Positions 41,571 through 52,714 are shown, counted from the stretch's first letter. The stretch: DNA of 64,000 nucleotides from Lepidostoma basale (GCA_022606425.2 JAHDVF020000978.1:186001-250000); one strand, 5' to 3'. Numbers and translations: made by a program. The notes: generated by a model from the sequence alone, not told the origin.

Positions 41571-42189
41571 TCTTATGCTATCACACTAGCAAATTTGTTC
41601 ATCCGATGTTTTCTTAACCCCTTTCGATACCTGATACCTTATTTTTATTTATACTGCTTGCATATATTTTTTTGTCATTCTCCAACACTCATTTGTTCCA
41701 ATTGTTCAAGTGACCCATTCTCAATTTAAAAGAGGATGTTTTATCTGCTTTATATTTTTGGATAGACAGCCGCGCTCTTCAATTCTAAAATTACTCTATA
41801 AATATCATATTCACTCATTCATGTAAAACGATTCTGTTTACTATTCTCTTACAAATTATCTACCTACGTAAAATTCAGTTCTTTGACTTTTCTCGTGTTT
41901 CAATTAACATCATGCTTGTGAAGTATGGAATCAAGTGACATTATTTAAATATAAAATGAAACTTTACATTTTGTCCTTCTTATGGAGATCTGATGTAATT
42001 ATTCATCTACCAAAAACTACGTGTATATAGGCCATTTTAAACATTATATTTATTTTTAAACTTACAATAGATTTTTTTTTAATAATGTATTCGTCCCCAT
42101 TAATTTTTTTTTTAATATTTGTGCTGATGATTTGACCTTATACATCTCATGGATGAGGAAAAATTTGTTAAAAATTGTAAAACAAAAAT

Positions 42190-42395
42190 TTTGAGACAGG
42201 CCGAGGAAAATATGACATGAATTAGTTAATTACCAAAAGGCGACCTTGTTTGAAGTTGGAAAAATCGACGAGCTCACTTATCCCAATGCATTGAAATTCG
42301 AGATTCGTGTTGGAAAAGGGATAGTGAGACTGTAATTAATTCTTCCTGCTTGCTTCTTCAAGGAAATAGCGTGATGTTTAGTTAATGAGTTGAAA
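42190..42395 (+). pseudogene. TTAG-tailed LINE (L-A), very old
   Basis: GAGACAGGCCGAGGAAAATATG (RPRK) to AGCGTGATGTTTAGTTAATG; only the outline of the family 3' end is left. Confidence 0.5.
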
Positions 42396-44114
42396 ATTCT
42401 TTTAATATCGCAAATAATATCAATTCACAAATAAAATGCAATTGAAAAAAAATCCCTTTATAAAATACTCGTACTATTTAAAATAACAAGTTTTTATGGT
42501 TTGGGGAAATCCGTGTAATCCTCGACGAAAAAAACAAGTTACATGGATTTTCTCAAGATCCCAAAAAATGTATTGTTACAAACCGTGAAAATCTACGCTA
42601 TTATTTAAAATAAAATGTTTTGAATATTTGTGTGTTTATATTGTGGATGTTTTTAAAAATATATATCTTACTTAAGATGTAAGGACGTTTAATTGTATTA
42701 TATTAAATAATAACCATATTTTAAACAGTCTAGAAAAAAAGAATAATAATCTACCCAAAATAAAGGGTAACTGTTTCATAACAAGTACAAGTTTTAGTCT
42801 ATTACAATTAAATAAAATGGCCGTGTATATACTTTTTACTATTGTTCCAAGTTTGCAATTAAAGTTATTAGTCGATTCACTTGTTTGCAAACTCTGTCAT
42901 TAACATTTACTTATTCTTTCCCATAAATCATCCGCTTCTTTGATGTCCATTGTTGCATAGTGCCTACCCTATTTTATTCCAAACTGCGGACACTTCCCGG
43001 ACGTATATACTGCGGCTGACAATCCATAGATTTATTCCTGAAGCAAAACGCTTTGGGCGGGACGCGAGGGAACCTTTCTATGGTTTGGAAGAAGGAAGGG
43101 TCTAAAGAGGGTATGGACAAGACATGAATGAGGGAAAGTGTGCAGTAAGGAACTCTAAAATTAACTCCCTTTCTCCCCTTTATGCTTTATTTGTGTGCCA
43201 CGGATTGTTGACCAATGAATACGTTTGGAAATTATTTCAACCTTTTCGACAAAAGGTTAAGATTTTTACGTTTCCTTAAATGTCTGGCATTAGCTTTGAA
43301 TTACACATCTATGTTTTTCTGCAATAAAGTTTTTTATACAAATGTTACAGAATTTATATTTTAAATTATTCAAAACAATATTTTGTTTTTGGTATCGACA
43401 CGTTTTTATCGCATATCAATAATTGACGTAGTAACACGAGTAGATTGCATATCGTAGTTTGCAACCTTATCTTAAAGTAAATATAAATTTTGAATAAAAC
43501 TTTACATGTTCTATCGCAAATTAAAAAGCTTTACAGTAGAAAATTGTTGTGCACAATGACTGTCTTTATTTTTGGTCTATATTCATTTAAAACGCTCGAC
43601 TGTTTCATTCGCATCATAATTGTCTAACTCGTCTTAAAAATGAATATTAGATGTTGTGATTTTCAACAGAAATAATTATCAGGGATCAAATAGACCTACA
43701 TCACCCATGACATCCGAGTTATGTTAATAGCCACCAATCAGTTAAAAGAAGTGAATCCCTTATTGAATATTCACCCTTCTCCCCAAAGATTCTATCCTAC
43801 CCTAATATCCCTAGCTAGATCTATCGGAATGAGCCACAAATGATACATATTCTCCGTGATATAGAGAATACGGAGGGCCCAAGTTTATTCTGCATCTTTT
43901 CCACCATCGGAGTTTTTCGAACCTCATACGGTGCCCAAATAATGTAACTAAATTCCAACCTGACAAATATACAGTATATTTATCACTTTCATCATTAAAC
44001 TATTGTTTGGAAACAAATAATCAAGAATTTCGATTGACATGTCAATTAAGAAAATATTATCCATTCATCCCCTCCGAAAAAAAAATCTTTGGCACGGTGG
44101 TTAATTTGATTTGG
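42396..44114. other. unassigned sequence
   Basis: 1.7 kb with no supported feature; 42990-43200 is GC-richer (GGCGGGACGCGAGGGAACC) and unique. Confidence 0.35.
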
Positions 44115-44480
44115 TATTTCTTCTTCTTCGCGTGCCGTATCAAGTCCCCCTGGCGTTGGCGATCACTCCAGCGAAGGCTCTCGCCATAGTGATGGGTTTT
44201 TCTGTAGGGGTCACCTTCCCTTAGCTGGGGGGGCCGGTTTTATGGCGCCGGACACTCGCCATTCGCCCTCTCACTATCTGCTATGATACTGATGGTAATA
44301 ACAGTGGTCACATTGCCCGGGGTTCGCAGGGTCAGAGACCACTCGTGGACGCTAGTGAGTAGGACTTGTTAGTAGCGTTGCTGGTGGTATGCAACATGGT
44401 TTATTCGTGATATTTTATAAAAGTATAACTTCCAGCAATATATACCCCATCACGACCTGCCAACCATTGAACCTATTTGG
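44115..44480 (-). repeat. dispersed repeat R2 with GAA tail
   Basis: In minus sense it ends in a GAA run preceded by GACTTGATACGGCACGCGAA, like the L-B LINE tail. Its body (GGGCAATGTG, GCAGATAG, GGCGAATGGCGAG, CAGCTAAGGGAAGG) recurs at 51000-51300. No protein similarity; probably a SINE borrowing the L-B 3' end. Confidence 0.6.
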
Positions 44481-44584
44481 CATTTGACAATATATAATAA
44501 AATTATTATTTTAATACAAACTTGAAACGTGCACAATTTTATTTATTTCAAATATTGACATAATAATTAAAAAATATTAAACGA

Positions 44585-44725
44585 TATATGTTTTAAACTA
44601 CTTTCACTGGCTACATTGACAGACTGGTCAATGCCAGCTTGCCTGGCGAAACCGATCGCTGTCAAAGTAAAGAAAAAAATGGTACTTAAAAAAAAAAAAA
44701 AACATCGTTTTATTTCTTTGTTATT
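44585..44725. mobile_element. P5 hairpin element, degenerate hammerhead
   Basis: 44622-44658 (plus): TGGTCAAT, GCCAG-CTTGC-CTGGC (5-bp helix II), GAAAC, CGAT, C. The GAAAC and helix II are perfect but the CTGANGA strand is not conserved. Helix III ACCGAT derives from ACCGGT. Second copy at 53490-53630. Confidence 0.5.
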
Positions 44726-45186
44726 TAAAATGACCTTCCATTAAAAGATTTCATTAAAATCATTAGATAATCTTTACAAAAAATTACAATTTAAGACTGA
44801 ATGGTGAAATTTTACATTATTAGTGAAACTAAATACTTTGTTCCCACACTTTTCCATCCCTTATCCACTCTCAATAAACATCTTAACAATACGCGTAGAA
44901 AAACCTCTATACTTTTGAACAAAAACAATACTAACACACAAAAGGACGAGATGTTTGTGTAGAAATAAACAATGTTTGTTAAAGATTTTGGAAATTGATA
45001 TACCAAAAAAATACTCATTTTAGTAACCTTATATCGTGAGTCCCGGAAAATGAAATCAGAAACATTATCCATTTGGGTCATAGTACATAGATCTAAGATA
45101 AGGTAATGCCATCAGAAATTTAAAATAAAATAAGATTAGGAAGTAATCTTAAAAATATTACATTTTCCGGTAATTGTCATATTTGT
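44726..45186. other. unassigned sequence
   Basis: No supported feature. Confidence 0.3.
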
Positions 45187-45352
45187 CTTCTTCTTCTTCT
45201 TCACTTTTGGTAGACTCAGGAGTCTGTTATTTCAGGCGGGTCCTCTTGAGACGCTGAACTCCAGCTTTCTCTCCACCGTTTCGGGGATCTTCCTGGTCGG
45301 CGTTGTCCGTTTGGCGTCCCATGGAGAGCTATGTATGGTATTTTGTGTCATA
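45187..45352 (-). pseudogene. LINE 3' end (family L-C)
   Basis: Minus strand: PYIALHGTPNGQRRPGRSPK, RWRESWSSASQED, stop, and a GAAGAAGAAG tail; matches PYIALHNQLHGTRPRGRPPK at 46620-47065. Confidence 0.7.
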
Positions 45353-45491
45353 TTTGTACATCGAGCAAAAAAAATTTTTCAATGTTGTAAGGAAATATAA
45401 TATCCCCTAAAAATCAATCGAAATGAATTTGTTTTTAATGTCTGTTATTTATCTCGACATGTATAGAAGTATACGAAACAAAATATACTTA

Positions 45492-45972
45492 ACTAACTAA
45501 CTAACTAACTAACCATCACGCCGTCTCCCCGAAGGGGTAAGCAGAAATAATGGACTGCCACATTTTTCTATCCTGACATATTTCTCTCGCTTCCTTAACA
45601 TTCATACATCGTCTCATGCACGCGCATCGATTTCTCTGACTCCTCACATGGCTGACATTCAATATTTGATTTATTTTATCGTGCCACGTTTTCCTCGGTC
45701 TTCCTCTATTTCTGGTTCCATTTATATCGTTAACATATACTTTTTTACCATTCTTTCTTCATTCATTATTTTCATATGTCCAAACCACCTTAATGATCCT
45801 TTCATTATTTTGTTCATAACACCATCATTCGCACCGCATTCACTTCTTATATTTTCATTTGACACTCTATCATACACAGAGTATCCACACATCGTCTAAG
45901 AGATCTCATTTCCACTGCATTTATTCAGCTTTCATCTTTCTTTTTCCAGTTCCATGGTTCGCTTCCATACAT
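45492..45972 (-). pseudogene. TTAG-tailed LINE (L-A) with 10-bp TSD
   Basis: Minus-strand copy with five TTAG units, bounded by AATATACTTA at 45482-45491 and 45973-45982. It reaches further 5' than most: MYGSEPWNWKKKDES, then stop, INAVEMRSLRRCVDTLC, KGSLRWFGHMKIMNEERM... and the family C-terminus. A few stops. Confidence 0.85.
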
Positions 45973-45999
45973 AATATACTTAAAATATAATTTACGCTT

Positions 46000-46070
46000 T
46001 ATTATACAAACCACTTTTTTCGTGGCATGGTAGTATATAGTATATCTTCGTCAGGGTGATTTCTGAAGTA
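46000..46070 (-). repeat. P3 fragment
   Basis: CCACTTTTTTCGTGGCATGG (end motif) and minus-strand CACCCTGACGAAGATATAC: the core CTGACGA survives but helix II and GAAAC are deleted. Confidence 0.5.
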
Positions 46071-46619
46071 ATTTTTAAAATTACAAAGAAACATATATAC
46101 GTAATCAAAACCGTTGGGTAAATAAAAATAGAGCATTAATTAAAACAAACAAATAAATGAGACTGTTGAAAGCACTTATTGTTAACTTTGCTCTCCCAAT
46201 GATGAAGGTAAAGTTTATTATAAACAAGTAGAGTAAACAAACTCACACAAGTGGAAAAAATACAAATGGTTTGGTACACAAATTCTCAATTTTATCTGAT
46301 CCCAATATTGACCTTCTATTTACTAGAAAAATAAAGTATGCATGAAGATTACGTTTAATGTTATTCCAGTATTAATTTTTTTAAATTATTGTTTAGGATT
46401 TATGTACTATTTCCATGGAAGTTTCCACATTATTTGTTTATGCACAATCACTCCTCCGTAATACTAAATCTAGAAGATATAAAATTTCGAAGCCTTAATG
46501 CTACATTTTCACTTAATTTTTGCATTTTATTTTGAAATTGTGTATGAACCTAATATATGTTTTTCATTTAACTATGTGAGTGCGATGTTTATGTTGTGCT
46601 CATTTTTTTAATCAAAATG
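46071..46619. other. unassigned sequence
   Basis: No supported feature. Confidence 0.3.
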
Positions 46620-47065
46620 TCTTCTTCTTTTTCTTCTTCCTTATTGTAGTCCTATGTCGTCTGTTCTCCAGAGAGTTGCTTCTCCTGTGAGGTAGATTCC
46701 CAGCTGTCCTTCCATCTTTTAGGAGGTCTTCCACGAGGACGAGTCCCATGAAGTTGATTATGCAATGCAATATAGGGGAGTCTGGTGGAGTCCATTCTTT
46801 GAACATGACCGTACCAGTCCCTTTTTCGCTGTCTGCTCCATCTTATAATATCCTCAACCTCACATATCTGTCTTATTCTGATGTTCCTCACCCGATCCCT
46901 CAGTGTCTTGCCTGCTATCGTCCTCAGTGTCTTCATTACGGAAGTCCTCAAAACTTGTTTGTGTCTGCCTTTGCTTCGACGCCATATATCAAAATATATG
47001 CATGTAAAAACGGGTAGATACGTCCTGTACGTAGCCCCCATAACACAGGGGAGAAGGAAAATCAT
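46620..47065 (-). pseudogene. LINE RT C-terminus (family L-C), best copy
   Basis: A 137-codon open frame: CIYFDIWRRSKGRHKQVLRT, VMKTLRTIAGKTLRDRVRN, QICEVEDIIRWSRQRKRDWY, GHVQRMDSTRLPYIALHNQL, HGTRPRGRPPKRWKDSWEST. The last block GRPPKRW-(E/D)SW is the family end. A GAA/GAAAAA tail follows. Related copies: 19940, 26035, 45187. Confidence 0.82.
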
Positions 47066-47904
47066 TCCTTCAGATTCGTCGTGTTCTAATTTTCTAAGAA
47101 ATCATTTCTTCTAGTTGATTGGATAGTTTAGATATTAATACTTATATGATGCCTATTCCGATAACAAATATGGATATATTCGATTGCAGACTGTAAAACA
47201 AATATATGTGTTGTGAGAATATTGTGTAGTTTAATCATTAAAAATAAAATACGTATTTTTTTTAATATCTATATATATAAAACAAAGTCAAAAATCGTGT
47301 TAGTTACACCATTTATAACTCGAGAACGGCTGGACCAATTTTGAAGATCTTATATTAGCTGGATTTGTCTCCGTTCCGGATAACAGAATAATCATTAAAA
47401 CATTTGAAAAAATCACTTAAATGATTTAAAATTAATTATATTTGTCGTAAATTTGACTATATTTGACTTCTGAGACAAAGTACAAAAAACATCATGGCTT
47501 CCATTTTAGTTTCAAAAACGCCCGTAGGTGGTGTATTGTTGATGCCAGATGTCAGTACTCAATGTGAAAGATTTGAGGTTATTTTTTAATCGTCACCGGG
47601 ATTTTTGGTTTTCTTTATTAATTTTAGATTAACAATGCCCAAAGTTATAAAAATCAGTATAAGAGAGACTATTCTAAAAGTTAAACCCCTTTTGTGAAGG
47701 AGAGCAGAGAATATTTGCGCCATTAATACCTACCATTCGAAAAATATGACAGATGAGTGTTCCGTAGAGATTAAAAACCGATTTATGATTAGTGAATAAT
47801 AATAAAAATACGTATTGTATATTTTGTATTGATTTTATAGGTGTATCTGTGTACATTCGGTCCAGAGAATTGTTACCATAGGAAATTCAGCCGCGAGTAC
47901 TTAA

Positions 47905-48027
47905 TAAACGAAATATTTGGCTAGATGAAGACGAGGAATTTCTTTTTTCAATTGATACGGACACTGAATCATCAAACTCTTCAGATGATGAATATGATGA
48001 TGCTAATGATGAAAACGGAGTTCATTG
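47905..48027 (+). pseudogene. acidic open fragment inside the Helitron
   Basis: Plus strand: RNIWLDEDEEFLFSIDTDTE followed by SSNSSDDEYDDANDENGVH and a stop. Very acidic, like the N-terminal segment of some transposases (for example piggyBac). Could be a captured gene fragment; identity unknown. Confidence 0.4.
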
Positions 48028-48069
48028 ATGGATCACACTTATTCAAAATTATGTTGTCTGCTATTTAAT

Positions 48070-48825
48070 TGTTTTAACGTGTTTTGATGAATGTCGGAAA
48101 GTCAAAGGTGTTAGTTTTTGAAAGGGAAGAGCAAATGACAGTTTGTAATATAAGTGTAAATGAAGAGAACTTGGAACAGGTGAGGGAATTTGTGTATTTA
48201 GGTAGCATGTTCACAGCGGATGGCCGAACGGACAGTGATGTTGAAAAAAGGGTTGGTGCGGGTAACAAAGTGAATGGAGTAAGTAGTTATTGGAAACAAG
48301 AATTTATCAATGAAAGCGAAAATGGCCGTTCACAATGGAGTTCTGGTCCCAACTCCTATGTATGGAAGCGAAGCATGGAACTGACAGGAGAAAGATGAGA
48401 GCAGAATAAATGCGGTAGAGATGAGGTCCCTAAGACGTATGTGTGGTAGAACGATGTATGACAGAATCTCAAATGCTGATATTAGGAAGGAATGTAGAGC
48501 GAAAGAAGGTATTATGAACAAAATTATGAATGGTTCGTTGTGTTGGTTCGGACATGTGGAGCGCATGGGTGAAGAAAGAATGGTTAAAAAAGTATACGTT
48601 AACGATGTAAATGGAGTAAGGAGTCGAGGTAGACCGAGAAAAACATGGCATGTCCAAATTAATCAAATATTAAAGGTTGGTCATGTCAGAAGCCGGAAGA
48701 ATCGACGTGCGTGTATGACTCGATGTATGAATGTGGAGGAAGCTAGAGAGGTGTTCCAGGATAGAGTCGTGTGGCGGTCCATTCTCTCTGCCTACCCCTG
48801 CGGAGGAACGGCGTGATGGTTTGTT
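48070..48825 (+). pseudogene. TTAG-family LINE (L-A), longest copy
   Basis: Frame one (48084-48312): MNVGKSKVLVFERE, REFVYLGSMFTADGRTDSDV. A one-base shift near 48260-48312 moves into AKMAVHNGVLVPTPMYGSEA, then TGA at 48382-48384, then EMRSLRRMCGRTMYDRISNA, GSLCWFGHVERMGEERMVKK, NGVRSRGRPRKTWHVQINQI, NRRACMTRCMNVEEAREVFQ, WRSILSAYPCGGTA and stop. So it has one frameshift and one stop over 240 codons. Its tail is (GTT)n rather than (TTAG)n. It is inserted in, or was captured by, the Helitron. Confidence 0.85.
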
Positions 48826-48849
48826 GTTGTTGTTGTGTTGTTGTATGAA

Positions 48850-49390
48850 ATTCATTTATTTATAATAATAAAATAATAAGAATGATAATAATCATAATAA
48901 TAATTCAAACAATTATTAGAAGGAACAATCATACATAATATAGAGTCAAAAACGATAAATCCTAATATATTAAAGACGATAAACATTATAAGGAAGCAGA
49001 TTATATTAGTAAGAAAGGGACAAAAATGGAAGGTAGTATTAATATTTTTTTGGTAGATTGTATAAAGGAAAAGTTTTTAATGTACTACATATATACTAAG
49101 GGGGAATAAGCTGGAATTTGGTTATTTATAACATTCAATTCACGTGCCTTTGCTTTAAAAATTTCTAAATTTTCTAATTTATCAATTTTTTTTTAAAATT
49201 GTTTGTTATATGCAAAAAAAATGTGTTTTTGGAATTGAAATGATGGTCAAAATTCACACAATGATTCTGTTTTTGTATTAAATGTTGTGTTCATATAACC
49301 TCTTCAAAATGATCGACCCGTCTTTCCAATATACACGGCATCACAATCCTCACAATTAATCTGGTAGATTCCACTTTGGTTGAATATATT
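48850..49390 (-). pseudogene. Penelope-like element: GIY-YIG endonuclease fragment and 3' region
   Basis: Minus strand reads SGIYQINCEDCDAVYIGKTG then RSF and a stop: the GIY...YIG pair with the CxxC between them is the endonuclease that Penelope-like elements carry behind their reverse transcriptase. Further on: CVNFDHHFNSKNTFF, LEIFKAKARELNVINNQIPA YSPL in shifted frames, then AT-rich 3' sequence resembling 5930-6120. Directly upstream (49391-49425) is a P4 arm (TTTTTCGCGACA), so RT and the 5' part were deleted and the arm is fused to the nuclease. It ties hairpin family P4 to a Penelope element. Confidence 0.75.
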
Positions 49391-49739
49391 GTCGCGAAAA
49401 AATAAAAACACAATTGTGATACATAAAACAAAGTTTTTAATTAACAATTTATAATTCATTTTAAGTAGGTATTAATGCAGGCTTCCACGTGAATTATATT
49501 CCATTGTAATTCATATTTTTAATTTTGACTTTTGCACATTTCATGAACTTAATTCATTTTAAGTATTAATTGTAATTCAATAAAAAGGTGAATTAAATTT
49601 AGCTTATAAGTTAACACAACATTTATTGATTCTGAGGCGGTACGAAGTTCGTCGGGTCAGCTAGTTATATATATTTACAGGTGTTATGAACATAATAATG
49701 AAATCATCATTAAGATGGTTTGGACACATGGAAATAATA

Positions 49740-49990
49740 AATAAATAGTCCATTGTTGGCCGAAACACTATGATACCTCAACATTTTAAAATGTTAAATT
49801 AAATAACTTTGTTTTTTGTATCACAATTGTACTTTATTTTGCGCGACAGCTGTTTCATCAACGTATGTTGACATCATCAGGTGTTACAATAATATATCAA
49901 ATGTCAAATTGGACATTGACAGTTGATGAAACAGCTGTCGCAGTAAATAAAATACAATTGTGATAAAAAAAAAAAAGTTATTTAATTTGA
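49740..49990. mobile_element. P4 hairpin element inside a LINE
   Basis: Begins with the terminal motif (CCATTGTTGGCCGAAACACT ATGATACCTCAACATT), then arm TGTATCACAATTGTACTTTA, a hammerhead, a short centre and the complementary arm. The facing arm (49921-49945) keeps GATGAAACAGCTGTCGC but lost CTGANGA. Confidence 0.75.
49845..49880 (-). ncRNA. hammerhead ribozyme, family P4, intact core
   Basis: Minus strand: CTGATGA, extra T, GTCAAC-ATAC-GTTGAT (6 bp with G-U closing), GAAAC, AGCTGT, C. Helix III ACAGCTGT is a perfect 8-nt palindrome. Every catalytic base is canonical; cleavage predicted after the C at 49845. Helix I pairing is weak. Confidence 0.78.
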
Positions 49991-50260
49991 CAGTTTAGAA
50001 TGAATGGTAAAGAAATAATTAATATATTAATGATGTAAACGGAACTAGAAATAGAGGAAGACCTAGGAAAATGTGGCATGATCAAATAAATCAAACATCA
50101 AATGCCGGCCACGCGAGAAGTCGGAGAAATCGATGTCCATGCATTACAGGATGTATGAATGTTGAAGAATCTAGAAATGTTTGTCAGGAAAGAACAGTGT
50201 GGCGGTCCATTATTTCTACCTACCCCTTTGGAGAGACGGCGTGATGGGTAGTTAGCTAGG

Positions 50261-50662
50261 TATTTAAAATCCAAAAGTACTAAGAGAACCAAATCAAGGA
50301 GTTTCTACAGCAGAGCAAAGGACCATATTTTATTTTATGCCTTTCGAAATGAAATGCTTCGAAATTCTTCTATTATATATTGAAAGCGATTTATCTTCTC
50401 AGCAAAGTGGTATTTAAAGTAGATTTCTTTGAATGCAATTGTAGTGAATTTGTGAACACCCTAATGATAAAGACAAAAAAAGTGGTGAATGTTCCAACTT
50501 ATTTTTCAATATTTAAATAGATTTTTGTTTCCGTTGTTGTGGTTTTAATAATTATTCAAAATTAATTTACTATTTAAAAAAATTAAAAAATATGCATTTA
50601 AAACAATAGTTATTGAGAAAAAAATATATACATTTTGTTTATGTAATATATGAACTCAAAAG
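50261..50662. other. unassigned sequence
   Basis: No supported feature. Confidence 0.3.
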
Positions 50663-51471
50663 CAGTGTTTCTCAAACTTTTTTGTGTCGCGACCCCCTAA
50701 TAAGCCAAAATGAAGCGAATGAACCAAATTTTTATCAAAGTTAACCATTATTAACGTGACAAAAACGTGTATACCACTATTGCCACTAGTATAAAAAAAA
50801 ACATTCAATACTAAAAGTATGTATATAAAACTTTGAAGTGAAAAGCAATGCTAACCATTGTATTTTTATTATAATAATTACAATAATTGCTGGTCATTAG
50901 TTATCCAAGGGGTTCAAAAGGGTAGTAGGGCTACGAGGGGGTATGTTTTGCTGGAAAATATGCCTCTACAAAATGTCGTTAGGCGACATGTTGCATTTAC
51001 AACAGCAACACTACTATCAAGGTCAACTCTGTAGCGTCCACGAGAGATCTTTTTAAAGACCCCACGAACCCCGGGCAATGTGGCACATGTTACTTAGTGC
51101 CATAGCAGATAGAGATAGGACGAATGGCGAGCTTTCAGCGCCATAAAACTGGATACACCCAGCTAAGGGAAGGTAACCCCGACAGTAAATCCTCCAGAGA
51201 AGGCAAGGGGATACCACTCTGGATATTTTTCCCCAGGTCATCAACATGAGAGGCCTACTCAACGTTAGGGAGACCTGACAAGACACAGAAAGAAGAAGTT
51301 GTAAAAAAGTATTTTAGTTATGAGTATCATTAATTAGTTGTTATTACATGGTCACAGACATAACATTTCATTTTATTCATCTAAAAGATTTTTCGTATAT
51401 GTTTTTTTTCAGACAGATTGCGACTATCATCACATCCCCAAGGGTCGCGACTCCTAGGTTGAGAAACGTTG
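50663..51471. mobile_element. hAT-like non-autonomous element
   Basis: Ends CAGTGTTTCTCAAACTTTTT ... GTCGCGACCCCC and GGGTCGCGACTCC TAGGTTGAGAAACGTTG form imperfect inverted repeats of about 30 bp typical of hAT elements (CAGNGTTTCTCAA). Likely 8-bp TSDs (CTCAAAAG, GTATCAAG) are only partly alike. No transposase ORF. A copy of repeat R2 sits inside at about 51000-51300. Confidence 0.65.
51000..51300 (+). repeat. dispersed repeat R2, plus strand
   Basis: CGTCCACGAGAGATC, CACGAACCCCGGGCAATGTG, GGACGAATGGCGAGCTTTCA, CCCAGCTAAGGGAAGG, ending GGGAGACCTGACAAGACACA and GAAAGAAGAAG. The last ~25 bp resemble the L-B LINE tail. Mirrors 44115-44480. Confidence 0.65.
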
Positions 51472-52084
51472 GTATCAAGGTAAACTCACTTCTAGTAGGT
51501 CCACGTAAAAGGAGCACTCGATCATTTTACTTAATTGTCTTCTGTACTCAAATGGAAATATCTGAAATGTAAGATGAATGCATTTATAAATCAATTCATC
51601 ATTTACGACCAGAGAACAAAGATTCCCGAACAGACCAAGCTTTGAAATATTAATGGATTATTCGCTTTGCAAGCTCTTGAGAATATAATTGAATGGCTTT
51701 TGCTTAGCTTGAGTTTTAAAGGTGAATTCGTGGTTTTAAAACTGTTATACCTAATGAAATGAATACCCCTTTTTACTATACTAAAGGTGAAATAATTGAA
51801 ATTTTGTTAGCTATCCGAATACAGCATTGTTTTACAACTGCTATCTTTACTTTAAATTACTTGTTTTGTATAATTTGGTTTTTAAAATAGAGTTATTTCA
51901 TAAATAAACACCATAAAATCATATATTGGTGTTCTTCTTTTAAATTATTATTTTCATTCCATAGAAAAATATATTTATTTTATTTACATAACATTTTATA
52001 GGTAACCTAACCAACCTGTAAAATATCAAATTAGAAATACTTTATTTCAGTCTAATTTAGAGTCAACAAATTAATCTGTGTATC
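51472..52084. other. unassigned sequence
   Basis: No supported feature. Confidence 0.3.
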
Positions 52085-52412
52085 TAAAGTATGAATTTAT
52101 GGACAAAATAATAGGCTTATTAAGATGGTTTAATATTTTTTATGGTGGAAAGAATTAATGAAGAAATGAAAGTAAAAATACTATACGTAAACAACGCCAA
52201 CGGAACTAGTAATAGAGAAAGACCGAGGAAAACGTGGCACCATCCGATCAATAAAATACTAAATGCCGGTCACGTGAAAAATCGAAGAAATCGACGTGCG
52301 TGCATGTTACGATGTATGAATATTGATGATGCGAGAGAAGTTTGTCAGGAAAGAACAGTTTGGTGATTCATACTACTGCCTACCTCTTTGAGGAAACGGC
52401 GTGCTCACGAAA
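52085..52412 (+). pseudogene. TTAG-family LINE (L-A) 3' end
   Basis: MDKIIGLLRWFN, then MVERINEEMKVKILYVNNAN, GTSNRERPRKTWHHPINKIL, NRRACMLRCMNIDDAREVCQ, ERTVW, stop. It ends GAGGAAACGGCGTGCTC without a TTAG tail. Confidence 0.75.
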
Positions 52413-52710
52413 ATCATGGTTAATATATCCTACTAGTATTTCTATAGTGACATAAGTCAAATACCAACTTTTGACTAATATTACTTTAAAAAATCGGATA
52501 CGATAATTTATTCATATCGTTTTTACGAGTATATATTAAAAAATGGATACATATTCGAGAAAACTTGACAAATCAAATTAATATTTCTGAAGTGACAGTT
52601 TAAATAATTGTTTTTGACTTGTATCACTTCAAAAATACAGTACACGACACGTGTGTACGCAGTTGGAACCTTTTGTCATTCGATTTTAATATTAGGTGTT
52701 TAATATTCAA
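52413..52710. other. unassigned sequence
   Basis: No supported feature. Confidence 0.3.
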
Positions 52711-52714
52711 AAGT

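Larger units (their letters stand above)
47268..49664. mobile_element. Helitron (2.4 kb) with nested retroelement fragments
   Basis: Begins TCTATATATATAAAACAAAG after an A and continues GTTAGTTACACCATTTATAA and CTCGAGAACGGCTGGACC, a 5' region I recognise from insect Helitrons. Ends GCGGTACGAAGTTCGTCGGG TCAGCTAG followed by T: terminal CTAG with a short ACGAA/TTCGT hairpin just inside, inserted between A and T. No Rep/helicase ORF, so non-autonomous. Inside are an L-A LINE (48070-48825), a Penelope nuclease fragment (48850-49390) and an acidic coding scrap (about 47905-48027). Confidence 0.75.
49685..50260 (+). pseudogene. TTAG-tailed LINE (L-A) split by a P4 hairpin
   Basis: 49685-49736 encodes VMNIIMKSSLRWFGHMEI; coding resumes at about 49995 with NDVNGTRNRGRPRKMWHDQ, NQTSNAGHARSRRNRC, MNVEESRNVCQERTVWRS and the terminal GGCGTGATGGGTAGTTAG. 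The interval is a P4 hairpin inserted after the LINE. Confidence 0.78.

Noticed and set aside
44622..44658. Active hammerhead in family P5
   Set aside because: Helix II and GAAAC are good, but the CTGANGA side is not conserved in either copy.
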